Positions 1-8,438 of a stretch of 43,261 nucleotides of DNA are shown piece by piece. The DNA is taken from NCBI GenBank assembly GCA_958417755.1, contig CATZDY010000013.1, positions 1 through 43,261 of the forward strand, in the 5' to 3' direction. Origin of the DNA: an uncultured Peptococcaceae bacterium (lineage in GTDB: Bacteria > Bacillota > Desulfotomaculia > Desulfotomaculales > Desulfocucumaceae). A model generated the notes under the pieces. The model had not been told where the DNA came from. It worked only from the letters and a program-made list of their open reading frames with translations, and ran no database searches. Made by a program: the position numbers and the translations under genes. The number at the start of each line of letters is the position of its first letter. The stretch's first letter is position 1.

Positions 1-1
1 G

Positions 2-148
2 CCCATTTATATGGAAGAAACCATTGCCCAGCTTCCAGTTATTTATATCAACGGAGGGAAGCGGGGGTATTTGGTAGGCCTGTCTCCAGAGGAATTGATC
101 CGGGTCCTGGAACCTGTTTTGGTGCAAGTGGGGATTCCCCAGGGCTAA
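2..148 (+). CDS. C-terminal fragment of YbaK/EbsC-family aminoacyl-tRNA deacylase
   Basis: The first 48 codons visible are the end of a gene that begins before the window. The readable peptide contains LPVIYINGGKRGYLVGLSPE, which resembles the last strand and helix of YbaK/EbsC proteins, where a conserved NGGKRG turn precedes a phase with 'ISPEDL'. Family members hydrolyse Cys-tRNA(Pro) or related mischarged tRNAs in the cytoplasm. The stop codon is TAA at 146-148 and a terminator hairpin follows 18 bases later, so this gene is a separate unit from the van genes. The identification rests on a short tail only; other deacylase-domain proteins of the same superfamily cannot be excluded. Confidence 0.6.
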   Translation, partial: PIYMEETIAQLPVIYINGGKRGYLVGLSPEELIRVLEPVLVQVGIPQG

Positions 149-166
149 AACAACCTATTTGAACTG

Positions 167-191
167 GCCATTGTAATGCAATGGCTTTTTT
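167..191 (+). terminator. Intrinsic terminator after the YbaK-like gene
   Basis: GCCATTG and CAATGGC form a 7-bp stem with a 5-base loop, followed directly by six T. It separates the upstream gene from the vanRS transcript. Confidence 0.75.
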
Positions 192-356
192 ATATCAGTT
201 TTACAAGCAATGGCAATCGTCTTAGGGGTATGATGACGGTTTGACTTGTTGATTGATTGGCTTTTTTAAGGAGCAAAGAAATGCTATATTCAACTTGTTT
301 TTTTGATAAAAAGCTTTGTATATAGAAGGACATGAAAAGAGGGACGCTGAGGCAAG

Positions 357-1049
357 ATGAGTGAAAGCATTTTATTGGTGGATGATGAAAAGGAAATTGC
401 GGATTTGGTGGAATTGTATTTGCAAAATGACGGTTATCTTGTGCATAAGTTCTATACAGGCCAAGGAGCAATGGAATGTGTAAAGACAACTGCATTGGAT
501 TTGGCCATTTTGGATATCATGCTTCCAGATATGGATGGCTTTCAGATTTGCCAAAAAATCAGGGAAAAGCATTTTTATCCCATCATTATGTTGACTGCCA
601 AGGTTGAGGATATGGATAAAATTATGGGTCTGACCATTGGGGCGGACGACTATATTACCAAGCCTTTTAATCCCTTGGAAGTTGTGGCCCGGGTGAAAAC
701 CCAACTAAGACGGTACAAACGATACAATCGTTTGGAGGAAGCCAAAGCCACCTGTGAATATGATATCAGGGGGTTACTCATTAACAAAGATACCCATAAA
801 TGTACGTTATACGGCAAGCCTTTAGCCTTGACGCCCCTGGAGTTTTCTATTCTTTGGTATTTATGCGAGCATAAGGGCAAAGTGGTTTCTTCCGAGGAAT
901 TGTTTGAAGCTGTATGGGGAGAAAAATATTGGGACAACAACAATACTGTGATGGCTCATATTGGAAGATTGCGGGAGAAAATGGGGGAGCCGGCCAGAAA
1001 ACCGAAGTTTATCAAAACCGTATGGGGGATAGGGTATCAAATTGAATAA
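357..1049 (+). CDS. vanR: VanR-type response regulator of the vanG cluster
   Basis: This is a 230-residue OmpR-family transcription factor. Residues 1-115 form a receiver domain with the acidic pair D9-D10, the phospho-acceptor D53 in LAILDIMLP and the conserved K102 in ITKPF. Residues about 135-230 form a winged-helix DNA-binding domain ending in the typical TVWGIGYQIE. In van clusters this protein is phosphorylated by VanS and activates the resistance operon. The ATG at 357 follows a weak GAGG ribosome site; the gene overlaps vanS by 8 bases, which suggests coupled translation. The identification as VanR depends mainly on its position in front of vanS and vanG, since generic OmpR regulators look alike. 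Confidence 0.9.
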   Translation: MSESILLVDDEKEIADLVELYLQNDGYLVHKFYTGQGAMECVKTTALDLAILDIMLPDMDGFQICQKIREKHFYPIIMLTAKVEDMDKIMGLTIGADDYITKPFNPLEVVARVKTQLRRYKRYNRLEEAKATCEYDIRGLLINKDTHKCTLYGKPLALTPLEFSILWYLCEHKGKVVSSEELFEAVWGEKYWDNNNTVMAHIGRLREKMGEPARKPKFIKTVWGIGYQIE

Positions 1050-2148
1050 ACAAGGGAATAGAAAATTTAGCAAATTTAGGCGTACATTGTCCTTGCGTAT
1101 TTTGATTCATTTTATTGCTGAGATTACAATTTTTACTATTGGTGTGGCAATCTTGTATTTTGGCGGCATGATTGTTTGCGCCTCCATGGTTTGGCAGGGG
1201 GATGAATTGCTCTATGGTTTGCTGAAATGGATTTCCATGCACAGTCAGCCCCTTATTTTTTTGCTTTGTGCCCTTGGATATCTTGTCATCTTTGTGCGTT
1301 CCTGGCTGAAAACCCTGGGGTATTTGGAAGATATCGTGGAAGCAACGGAAAGCATCTATGTGGCCCAGAATGATTTGATAGAACTTCCTGCGGATTTGAA
1401 AGAAGTGGAAGGTCAAATGAACCGCATTAAACTCCATGTGCAAAACAACGAACGGGCTGCCAGGGAGGCGGAACAGCGTAAAAACGATCTGGTTGTGTAT
1501 CTGGCCCATGATTTGAAAACCCCTTTGACTTCTGTCATTGGTTATCTTACTTTGTTGCGGGATGAAAACCAAATTTCCGAAGATTTGCGGGAAAAATATC
1601 TTTCCATTTCCCTGGAAAAGGCCCAAAGGTTGGAGGATTTAATCAACGAGTTCTTTGACATTACGCGCTTTAATCTTTCCAATTTGACCTTAAACTTAAG
1701 CCGGGTGAATCTAACCCGTTTGTTGGAACAGCTTGTTTTTGAGTTTCAACCCATGTTAAAAGAAAAGGGGCTGCAATGTGCTTTACACGTAGCCCCGGAT
1801 GTAGCCATCAAATGTGATGCGGACAAAATGCAACGGGTTTTGGATAATTTGTTGCGCAATGCGGTGAATTACAGCTTTGAGGACAGTGTGATTACTATTT
1901 CAGTGAAGCAGTTCAGCAATTGTATCAAGCTGGCATTCAAAAACCAAGGCAATACCATTCCCCGGGAAAAATTAGACCGTATTTTTGAGCAATTCTATCG
2001 TTTGGATACAGCCCGGACCACCCAAAGCGGCGGAGCAGGGCTGGGTCTGGCCATTGCCAAGGAAATCATTGAATTGCATCAAGGCGCCATCACAGCCTTT
2101 AGTGAAAATGAAGTGATTGTCTTTACGGTAGAAATTCCGCTGTTGTAG
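1042..2148 (+). CDS. vanS: VanS-type sensor histidine kinase
   Basis: This 368-residue membrane kinase starts at a TTG at 1042 inside the end of vanR, with GGGGGAT upstream as a likely ribosome site. Two hydrophobic segments (about residues 18-50 and 70-90) flank a short external loop. The dimerisation helix carries the motif LAHDLKTPLTSVIGYL with phospho-accepting H156, as in other VanS proteins. The ATPase domain shows an N box (DNLLRNAVNYS) and a G box (GAGLGLAIAKEI). The short extracellular part fits the VanS type that senses glycopeptide or wall damage only indirectly. All catalytic motifs are present, so it should be functional. It shares a transcript with vanR, and a terminator follows its stop codon. 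Confidence 0.9.
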   Translation: MNKQGNRKFSKFRRTLSLRILIHFIAEITIFTIGVAILYFGGMIVCASMVWQGDELLYGLLKWISMHSQPLIFLLCALGYLVIFVRSWLKTLGYLEDIVEATESIYVAQNDLIELPADLKEVEGQMNRIKLHVQNNERAAREAEQRKNDLVVYLAHDLKTPLTSVIGYLTLLRDENQISEDLREKYLSISLEKAQRLEDLINEFFDITRFNLSNLTLNLSRVNLTRLLEQLVFEFQPMLKEKGLQCALHVAPDVAIKCDADKMQRVLDNLLRNAVNYSFEDSVITISVKQFSNCIKLAFKNQGNTIPREKLDRIFEQFYRLDTARTTQSGGAGLGLAIAKEIIELHQGAITAFSENEVIVFTVEIPLL

Positions 2149-2204
2149 GTAAATTGTAAGAATTTCCTCAGCAAAAGTTTTGTTTTTGAAAAGCCCAAAC
2201 AAAG

Positions 2205-2261
2205 AAAGAGTGTGTTTGATTTTGATATGGTAAGCATGTCAAAACAAATACACTCTTTTTT
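2205..2261 (+). terminator. Long hairpin with T run between vanS and vanG
   Basis: AAAGAGTGT (2205-2213) pairs with ACACTCTTT (2250-2258) and an inner TTTGA/TCAAA stem lies within, followed by a T run. It should end the vanRS transcript, so vanG-vanXY-vanT would need its own promoter in 2262-2418. I do not see a convincing promoter there, although TTGACT at 2264 is a possible -35 box. Confidence 0.7.
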
Positions 2262-2433
2262 CATTGACTTGCCCTGCTTCAAGGCTATGGCAGAATATAG
2301 GGTTTGGGCCCAATGTTGCTGGAGCAAGATCAAGGAAATACCAAAGGCCCCGGTTGGCTAAAAGACAACTTTTATTTCATTCCTACATGTCCCTTATTGG
2401 ATAAACATGATAGGCGCTAAAGGAGAGGAAAAT

Positions 2434-3489
2434 ATGTCTAAAAAAACCATTGCCCTTATATTTGGCGGGTGTTCCCCGGAATATCCCGTATCATTACAAT
2501 CAGCCTATGCTATTTTGTCCCATCTGGACCCTATAAAATATCAGGTCATTCCCTTGGGCATTACCAAACAAGGGGCTTGGTTTCACTATTTGGGCGCTTA
2601 TAGCAATATTGTATGTGATACTTGGCATGAAGAGAAAAGTCATTGTGTGCCTGCTGTGATATCCCCTGACCGCCGGGTGCATGGGATCATTGCTTATACA
2701 GCCCAGGGATTGCAGGAGATACCCTTGGACGCTGCCTTTCCTGTTTTACACGGCAAAAACGGCGAGGACGGTACCATCCAGGGCTTGATTCAAATGGCCA
2801 AAATCCCGCTCATTGGTTGCAACACCCTAAGTTCAGCCCTGTGCATGGATAAGGACCGGGCCCATCGTCTTGTTCAGGCACAAGGCATTGCTGTACCCCG
2901 GTCTGTGGTGGTGAACGCCATGCAAGAAGAGGCAACCCTGATGTCCTTGGGAGCGCAGCTACAGTATCCTCTGTTTGTGAAACCTGTAAGAGCGGGCTCT
3001 TCCTTTGGCATTACCAAAGTTTACAAACCCGAGGAACTGCATTTGGCTGTAAAACGAGCCCTTGTCCACGACACTTTAGTGATCATGGAGGAAAACATTG
3101 CTGGATTTGAAGTGGGCTGTGCAGTGTTGGGGAATGAAAAATTGCTGCTGGGCAGGGTGGATGAAATTGAGCTTCAAAAGGGATTCTTTGATTATACTGA
3201 AAAATATACCCTGAAAACCGCTAAAATTCATATGCCTGCCCGCATTGATTCCCAAACAGAACGAAAAATTCAAGACACAGCAGCACTGATTTACCAAACC
3301 CTGGGTTGTACAGGTTTTGCCAGGGTGGACATGTTTTTAACCCCAGAAAAAGAAATTGTTTTTAATGAAGTCAATACCATTCCCGGTTTTACAGCCCACA
3401 GCCGTTATCCCACCATGATGAAAGGCATTGGCCTGTCCTTTGCCACTCTTTTGGACAAGCTCATTGCCTTGGGGAGGGACCAGGGATGA
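2434..3489 (+). CDS. vanG: D-alanine:D-serine ligase, VanG type
   Basis: This 351-residue ATP-grasp enzyme makes D-Ala-D-Ser, the altered dipeptide used in place of D-Ala-D-Ala in peptidoglycan precursors, which weakens vancomycin binding. Visible ligase motifs are HGKNGEDG (106-113), the ATP-binding stretch FVKPVRAGSSFG (181-192), the omega loop EKYTLKTAKI (256-265) and the metal-binding end FNEVNTIPGFT (310-320). The EKYTLKTAKI loop matches what I know of VanG ligases and differs from D-Ala:D-Lac ligases. I chose the ATG at 2434 because AAAGGAG lies 8 bases upstream; an ATG 27 bases earlier lacks such a site. The stop overlaps the vanXY start by 4 bases (ATGA). Length agrees with the family (about 349). 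Confidence 0.93.
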   Translation: MSKKTIALIFGGCSPEYPVSLQSAYAILSHLDPIKYQVIPLGITKQGAWFHYLGAYSNIVCDTWHEEKSHCVPAVISPDRRVHGIIAYTAQGLQEIPLDAAFPVLHGKNGEDGTIQGLIQMAKIPLIGCNTLSSALCMDKDRAHRLVQAQGIAVPRSVVVNAMQEEATLMSLGAQLQYPLFVKPVRAGSSFGITKVYKPEELHLAVKRALVHDTLVIMEENIAGFEVGCAVLGNEKLLLGRVDEIELQKGFFDYTEKYTLKTAKIHMPARIDSQTERKIQDTAALIYQTLGCTGFARVDMFLTPEKEIVFNEVNTIPGFTAHSRYPTMMKGIGLSFATLLDKLIALGRDQG

Positions 3490-4250
3490 ACAGCATTGTT
3501 TTACAAAAAAGCCATATTCACAAGGGAAGCCTCATCCTAGTCAATGCTACCCATGCCCTGGAAGAGGGGGATGGCAAGGAACCAATATCCTTGTTGCCCC
3601 CTTATCCCCAATATCCCCATATACTGTTGGAACAGAGGGCTGCCACCTGTTTGTCCCATCTCATAGAGTTTATATCCGGGCAACAGGATATTGTACCAGT
3701 GAGTGGTTACCGCAGTGTAGAGGAACAAAAGCAAATTTATGCTGATTCTTTACAAGAACATGGCAGGGCTTTTACTCAAAATTATGTGGCTTTGCCCAAT
3801 CATAGTGAGCATCAGACGGGGCTTGCCATTGATGTGGGCTTACAAAAAGAAGAGCTTGATTTTATCCGACCTGACTTTCCCTATCAGGGGATTTGTCATG
3901 AGTTTCGGAAAAAAGCCCCGTACTATGGTTTTGTGGAACGCTATCAGCAGGGCAAAGAAGCTGTCACTGGTATTGCCCATGAGCCATGGCATTTTCGCTA
4001 TGTGGGATACCCCCATGCTGTGCTCATGACCCAAAGGGGCTTGGCCTTGGAGGAATATCTGGACATTGTAAAAGGATATTTGGTGGGGGAAAAGCATTGG
4101 CAAATGGAAGAAAAGGGGCGAAGGCTAGAAATCTTCTATGTTCCTGTTGCTGCCTTGGGCCAGGCAAGCGTCCAAATACCAAAACAGACTTTGTATCATA
4201 TATCCGGGGACAATGTGGAGGGGTGTGTGGTTACCCTATGGGGGGCATGA
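3486..4250 (+). CDS. vanXY: D,D-peptidase VanXY (dipeptidase/carboxypeptidase)
   Basis: This 254-residue zinc peptidase of the VanY/VanX fold removes normal precursors by cleaving D-Ala-D-Ala dipeptide and the terminal D-Ala of pentapeptides. The zinc signature SxHxxGxAxD is seen as S107 to D116 (SEHQTGLAID), and the catalytic ExxH as E166 to H169 (EPWH), giving H109, D116 and H169 as metal ligands. No signal peptide or transmembrane helix is visible, as expected for cytoplasmic VanXY. It overlaps vanG by 4 bases and vanT starts inside its stop codon, so the three are translationally coupled. The motif spacing and length fit a functional enzyme. Confidence 0.92.
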   Translation: MNSIVLQKSHIHKGSLILVNATHALEEGDGKEPISLLPPYPQYPHILLEQRAATCLSHLIEFISGQQDIVPVSGYRSVEEQKQIYADSLQEHGRAFTQNYVALPNHSEHQTGLAIDVGLQKEELDFIRPDFPYQGICHEFRKKAPYYGFVERYQQGKEAVTGIAHEPWHFRYVGYPHAVLMTQRGLALEEYLDIVKGYLVGEKHWQMEEKGRRLEIFYVPVAALGQASVQIPKQTLYHISGDNVEGCVVTLWGA

Positions 4251-6391
4251 AGATTTCACTGCAATATGCAGGCCTTGACTATTTCCGCCTCATAGCAGCG
4301 TTGTTGGTGGTGGCCATTCATACATCCCCCCTGGTTACCTATGACCAAACAGCTGATTTAATGCTGACAAGAATCATAGCCCGCTTGGGGGTCCCTTTTT
4401 TCTTCATGACCTCAGCCTTCTTTTTGTGGCAAAATCAGGATGGAACAGATAAAAACCTGAGGGTATTTGTGCGAAAAACAGGACAGCTCTATGGCATTGC
4501 CATTTTGTTGTACCTTCCGGTGAATTTTTATACTGGATATTTTGGTATGCCTGATTTGGGACCCAATCTGGTGAAGGATTTGCTGTTTGACGGCACTTTG
4601 TACCATTTGTGGTATTTTCCCGCTGCCATCATGGGGGCAGTGTTGGCCTGGCTTTTCATCCAAAGGAAAGGCTTTTCCGGGGCCCTTGGCCTTACCGTCT
4701 GTTTGTATCTTGTGGGGTTGTTGGGGGACAGTTATTTCGGCTTGGTGGAGCGGATTCCTTTTTTGCCTGAGTTTTATCAACTGATTTTCCAATGTTCGGA
4801 TTATACCCGCAACGGAATATTTTTTGCCCCTCTCTTTTTTGTGTTAGGCGCTATCTTGGCCCAGGGCAAAAAGACCTTTCCTTTATCCGTCAATTTGTTG
4901 GGCTTTGGGATTACCTTGCTGGGTTTGGTGGCAGAGGGATTTTGGGTTCATGATTTGGCTTTGCCCAGACATGATAGCATGTATGTACTATTGCCCCTTT
5001 GTATGTACTTTTTGTTTGCCTCTTTGCTGCATTGGTCAGGAAAAAGCAAACCTGTTTTACGTACAGTCACCATGGTGGTGTATCTGGTGCATCCCCTGAT
5101 GATTATTGTGGTTCGCTTTGGGGCCAAACTATTGCAGGTACAAAGTCTGTTCATCGACAATAGCCTGGTGCATTATAGCTTGGTGCTGGTTTTGTCAATC
5201 ATGGCCGCCATACCCCTGGTGATTTGGAAAAACAAAAAAAAGGGGCAGCTTGAGCAAACAAAACCAGAAACTGATAGGGCTTGGATGGAAATCAATCTAA
5301 AGAACCTGCAACACAATATAGCAGCCTTGCAAGGAGTCATGCCTAAGCACTGTGAATGCATGGCAGTGGTAAAAGCAGATGCCTATGGACACGGGGCAAT
5401 CCCTGTATCCCGTTGTTGCAATCAAATGGGCATACAGGCCTTTGCTGTGGCCACCTTGGCAGAGGGCATGCAACTGAGAAAAAAAGGCGTGCAAGGCCAT
5501 ATTTTGATTTTGGGCTATACGGATCCGGCCAAGGCAAAGCAATTGAAGCGTTATGAATTGACCCAAACAATCATTGATTTTGCCTATGCTCAAGCTTTAA
5601 ACCAATATGGATATAAATTGCCAGTGCACATCAAAATTGATACTGGCATGCACCGCTTGGGAACCGATGCTGAAGAAGTGGAGAAGATTGCCACTTTGTT
5701 TCATCTGGAGCACTTGGAGGTAAAGGGGATATTTACCCATCTTTGTGTTGCTGACAGCCAGGGGCAGGAGCAGGTGGCTTTTACAGAGGAACAAATCCAG
5801 CGGTTTTATCAATTGCTGGGAGCCCTTCGGGAAAAGGGGGTGACAATCCCTAAAATCCATATCCAAAGCACCTATGGATTGCTCAATTATCCTACCTTGA
5901 CATGTGATTACGTGAGAATTGGCATTGGTTTATATGGAACCCTCAGCACCTGGGGGGATACCACCAAGGTACAACCGGATTTACGTCCTGTTTTATCTTT
6001 AAAAGCCCGGGTTGCTTTAATTCGGGAAATCAAGGCAGGGGAATGGGTTGGTTATGACAGGGCCTTTCAGGCAAAACGCCACAGCTTCATTGCAGTGATT
6101 ACCATGGGATATGCTGACGGCTGGCCCCGTCAATTGTCTTGGGGCCATGGATTTGTGTTATGCAAAGGGCAGCGGGTTCCCATCATTGGACGCATTTGTA
6201 TGGATCAGCTCATTGTGGATATTACAGATGTACAGCAAATCAAAGTCGGAGATGTGGTGACCCTGCTGGGCCAAGATGGTCAGGAGGAAATCACTGCTGC
6301 GGAGGTTGCTTGGCAGGCCCAAAGCATTGCCAATGAACTGCTAAGCCGTTTGGGCAGCCGGTTGCCCAAGAGATATACCTATGATAATTAA
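4247..6391 (+). CDS. vanT: Membrane-bound serine/alanine racemase VanT
   Basis: This 714-residue protein supplies D-serine. Residues 1 to about 340 form an acyltransferase-3-like membrane domain of some ten helices, thought to import or handle L-serine; residues about 345-714 form a PLP-dependent racemase with the cofactor lysine in AVVKADAYGHG and the catalytic-base region MGYADGW. Near the end, where alanine racemases have tyrosine in a T-I-x-Y-E context, this protein has Asn696 in SIANELLSRLG. Asn at this position is known from VanT racemases and favours serine. The ATG at 4247 overlaps the vanXY stop (ATGA); the frame stays open further upstream but that region overlaps vanXY and has no purpose. 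Length fits VanTG (about 712). Confidence 0.93.
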   Translation: MKISLQYAGLDYFRLIAALLVVAIHTSPLVTYDQTADLMLTRIIARLGVPFFFMTSAFFLWQNQDGTDKNLRVFVRKTGQLYGIAILLYLPVNFYTGYFGMPDLGPNLVKDLLFDGTLYHLWYFPAAIMGAVLAWLFIQRKGFSGALGLTVCLYLVGLLGDSYFGLVERIPFLPEFYQLIFQCSDYTRNGIFFAPLFFVLGAILAQGKKTFPLSVNLLGFGITLLGLVAEGFWVHDLALPRHDSMYVLLPLCMYFLFASLLHWSGKSKPVLRTVTMVVYLVHPLMIIVVRFGAKLLQVQSLFIDNSLVHYSLVLVLSIMAAIPLVIWKNKKKGQLEQTKPETDRAWMEINLKNLQHNIAALQGVMPKHCECMAVVKADAYGHGAIPVSRCCNQMGIQAFAVATLAEGMQLRKKGVQGHILILGYTDPAKAKQLKRYELTQTIIDFAYAQALNQYGYKLPVHIKIDTGMHRLGTDAEEVEKIATLFHLEHLEVKGIFTHLCVADSQGQEQVAFTEEQIQRFYQLLGALREKGVTIPKIHIQSTYGLLNYPTLTCDYVRIGIGLYGTLSTWGDTTKVQPDLRPVLSLKARVALIREIKAGEWVGYDRAFQAKRHSFIAVITMGYADGWPRQLSWGHGFVLCKGQRVPIIGRICMDQLIVDITDVQQIKVGDVVTLLGQDGQEEITAAEVAWQAQSIANELLSRLGSRLPKRYTYDN

Positions 6392-6396
6392 AATGC

Positions 6397-6420
6397 CAGC
6401 CCTATGGGGCTGGTATTTTT
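6397..6420 (+). terminator. Intrinsic terminator of the vanG operon
   Basis: CCAGCCC and GGGCTGG form a tight stem five bases after the vanT stop, followed by TATTTTT. From here to 6603 I see no gene. Confidence 0.8.
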
Positions 6421-6603
6421 ATCAGCAGGGTTTTGTGCTATTTCCTGCGCATCTCAGTTGGACCACTACCAAGTGAATCCTTGATCCATAATAGGTGTAA
6501 GAGATGGGAAACAGATGCTGATAAAATCTTTGCAACTGTCCATTGCTTTGCCTTACTGCGGATACCAAGGGCAGTCAATTGGTTGACCTGTTATATTGGT
6601 TCC

Positions 6604-7209
6604 TTAAAAATGTCTTCGCAATTCCACGATTTTACCAAGAATTGTAATTGATAATTCTTGGATTTCCTTTTTGGTATAAAATTGGGGAGCATACTGTGGG
6701 TTTTGGGCCACCAAGGATATGCCCTCTGCATGATTTGCAAAGCTTCTGACAATGGCCTTGTCTCCATGGATGAAAACAGCCACCAAATCTCCGCTTTCAA
6801 CATCTTTTTGTCTATGCACAATGACAATATCATTGACCATCATCAAAGGAGCCATGCTGTTTTCCTTGATTTGCAAAGCAAAAAATTCTTCTGGCAAAGT
6901 ATCTATTTCATCAATTTTCATATATACCACAACCTCTTGAGGATTTTCAGAAAAAAAAGCATCCTGGGGGTCTTGCAGTATAGGGATGGTAATGGTTTTC
7001 TTTTGTTGTGCTGTGATTTCATTGTCCAAAAGATAATCAATGGATACATCGTAGAGTTTGGCTAATTTTAAGAGGGTCTTGGTATCCGGATCCCGTCGTC
7101 CTTGTTCATACATTCCCATGGTGCTATTGGATATACCAATGATGGAAGCAACGGCAGATTGGGTGTACCCTTTTTCAATTCTTGATAATTTTAATTTATC
7201 ACCCAGCAA
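6604..7209 (-). CDS. CI/LexA-like repressor: XRE helix-turn-helix plus S24 peptidase domain
   Basis: This 201-residue protein has an N-terminal Cro/CI helix-turn-helix (about residues 3-60, KGYTQSAVASIIGISNSTM) and a C-terminal S24 serine-lysine self-cleavage fold, with catalytic S118 in KENSMAPLM and K151 in GDKAIVRSF. Such proteins keep phage or integrative-element genes off and are inactivated after DNA damage. The Ala-Gly dipeptide usually cleaved in LexA/CI is not visible in the linker, so cleavage may differ. I chose the TTG at 7209 because AAAGGAG lies 8 bases upstream; a GTG ten codons earlier has no ribosome site. It is divergent from a small XRE gene, and an operator palindrome covers its -10 region, indicating autoregulation. 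No other phage genes are nearby. Confidence 0.85.
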   Translation of the reverse strand: MLGDKLKLSRIEKGYTQSAVASIIGISNSTMGMYEQGRRDPDTKTLLKLAKLYDVSIDYLLDNEITAQQKKTITIPILQDPQDAFFSENPQEVVVYMKIDEIDTLPEEFFALQIKENSMAPLMMVNDIVIVHRQKDVESGDLVAVFIHGDKAIVRSFANHAEGISLVAQNPQYAPQFYTKKEIQELSITILGKIVELRRHF

Positions 7210-7234
7210 AAAAAACACTCCTTTGGGGTAAAGA

Positions 7235-7249
7235 TACACTATAAGTGTA
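7235..7249. promoter_or_regulatory. Operator palindrome over the repressor promoter
   Basis: TACACT-ATA-AGTGTA is a perfect 6+3+6 palindrome. On the minus strand it overlaps a TATAGT -10 box that has TTGCTG 18 bases upstream. A sister site with the same TACAC(N5)GTGTA pattern lies at 7334-7348. Confidence 0.7.
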
Positions 7250-7300
7250 ACTTATAATTTGCAGCAAGTCACGGATAAACACAACAATATAAAGAAATAA

Positions 7301-7330
7301 TTGACCTTTCTGCGTTTTGTATAGTATGAT
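7301..7330 (+). promoter_or_regulatory. Promoter of the small XRE gene
   Basis: TTGACC (7301-7306), an 18-base spacer and TATGAT (7325-7330) form a good vegetative promoter. The start site would fall in the operator at 7334-7348. Confidence 0.7.
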
Positions 7331-7333
7331 ATA

Positions 7334-7348
7334 TACACGAAACGTGTA
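7334..7348. promoter_or_regulatory. Second operator palindrome, at the XRE gene start site
   Basis: TACACG-AAA-CGTGTA is a perfect 6+3+6 palindrome just downstream of the -10 box. It matches the site at 7235-7249 at the outer five bases of each arm, so the same repressor probably binds both. Confidence 0.7.
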
Positions 7349-7367
7349 GAAAGGAGGGTATACATAC

Positions 7368-7577
7368 ATGATGAACGAACTGATTCATTTTCGCAAAAAT
7401 TTAAATAAAACGAGAAAGGAAATGGCCGAAATACTGGGTGTGTCAAAATCATTGTATGAAAAAATAGAAACACGAGAGAGAAATCCCAGCTATCATTTTA
7501 TTTTAAATTTTAAAAAAACTTTTCCCACTGCAGATATTGAACGGATCTTTTTTATGCAAACAATCAACGAATCATGA
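7368..7577 (+). CDS. Small Cro-like XRE-family regulator
   Basis: This 69-residue protein is nearly all helix-turn-helix: residues 5-55 read as a Cro/CI DNA-binding domain with the turn KEMAEILGVSKSLYEKIE followed by ERNPSYHF, a pattern common in small phage and conjugative-element regulators. AAAGGAGGG lies about 10 bases before the ATG (a second ATG follows at once). Together with the divergent S24 repressor and the shared operators it forms a two-gene switch of the CI/Cro type. It may act as anti-repressor or activator; the sequence does not say which. A terminator follows at 7712. No element structural genes accompany it. Confidence 0.75.
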   Translation: MMNELIHFRKNLNKTRKEMAEILGVSKSLYEKIETRERNPSYHFILNFKKTFPTADIERIFFMQTINES

Positions 7578-7711
7578 GATAAGATTAGGGTTGGTAACAG
7601 GATTGGTATTGGGCAGAAAATGGGGAACAAAGCGAATTGATAGTCCATACCAAAGGGAATCAAGAGATGTCTTACTTTGCCATACTTTAGGCTTTAAATT
7701 GATTGCGATAA

Positions 7712-7756
7712 AAAATCCTCCTTTGAGAGCTTTCTATCATCATGAGGAGGATTTTT
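7712..7756 (+). terminator. Intrinsic terminator after the small XRE gene
   Basis: AAAATCCTCCT (7712-7722) pairs with AGGAGGATTTT (7745-7755), with the T tract partly inside the stem. Confidence 0.75.
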
Positions 7757-7761
7757 TATAA

Positions 7762-8438
7762 AAATGTCTGCTTTTTATTCATAAAGGAATCCTTACTCAC
7801 AATCAATATTATAAAAACATTCATACTATTTTTACATTTTATCTTTTATATATGATAGCATTGAAAAATTAAGGCGTCAAGAACATAACATTGAAAACTT
7901 CTTTTTTATACAGCATAATCCCTACTATTCTGCTATTTGCAGGAGTTGAATGAGGCAAAAGATGGATGCTTTTACTGATAAATACTATCTATCCGTTAAA
8001 ATCATTGGGTTTCTAAAAACTTTGTCGAAATCATGGATAGGATTTTATACCAAAGGATTATCTGCAAGCAAATGGACGAATATGGGGCTAAAGGTTTATT
8101 TGATGCATGATATTCGCAGGAAATGGAGCAATACTTAGAAAAGTGGAAAACAATATTAATGAAGATAAAGGAAATATGTAAAAGAAATGCAATCAACTGT
8201 TTTTATTTTGTGAAATTTAGAGTAAAATAGAGAGTAATATTTTTGGATGTCGAAATTTAGCAAATAAAGAAGGGGTGAGTGACTTGCAGAAAACATAAGG
8301 GGGTTTTGGCCTTTTGATAGCAAATAAATCCCCAAGAAAGATGATTGTATATCCCTGATGTGAGATAAATCCACAGGTTAAATCAACCATTTGTAAACAA
8401 TGCATTGTTTTATACACCAATAAACTGGGGGGATTTTA
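7762..8438. other. AT-rich gap with a decayed coding relic
   Basis: No intact gene of convincing quality is seen. Around 8030-8200 one plus-strand frame reads KQMDEYGAKGLFDA, then a stop, then YSQEMEQYLEKWKTILMKIK, which looks like one helical protein broken by a stop codon and without a clean start. I cannot name it. The rest is AT-rich without clear signals. Confidence 0.3.

Noticed and set aside
3986..4246. Longer N-terminal start for vanT
   Set aside because: The frame is open upstream but overlaps vanXY fully and lacks a ribosome site; ATG 4247 overlapping the vanXY stop gives the family length.
8018..8032. Spo0A box TTTGTCGAAAT
   Set aside because: The match is perfect but lies within a decayed coding relic with no promoter or gene next to it.
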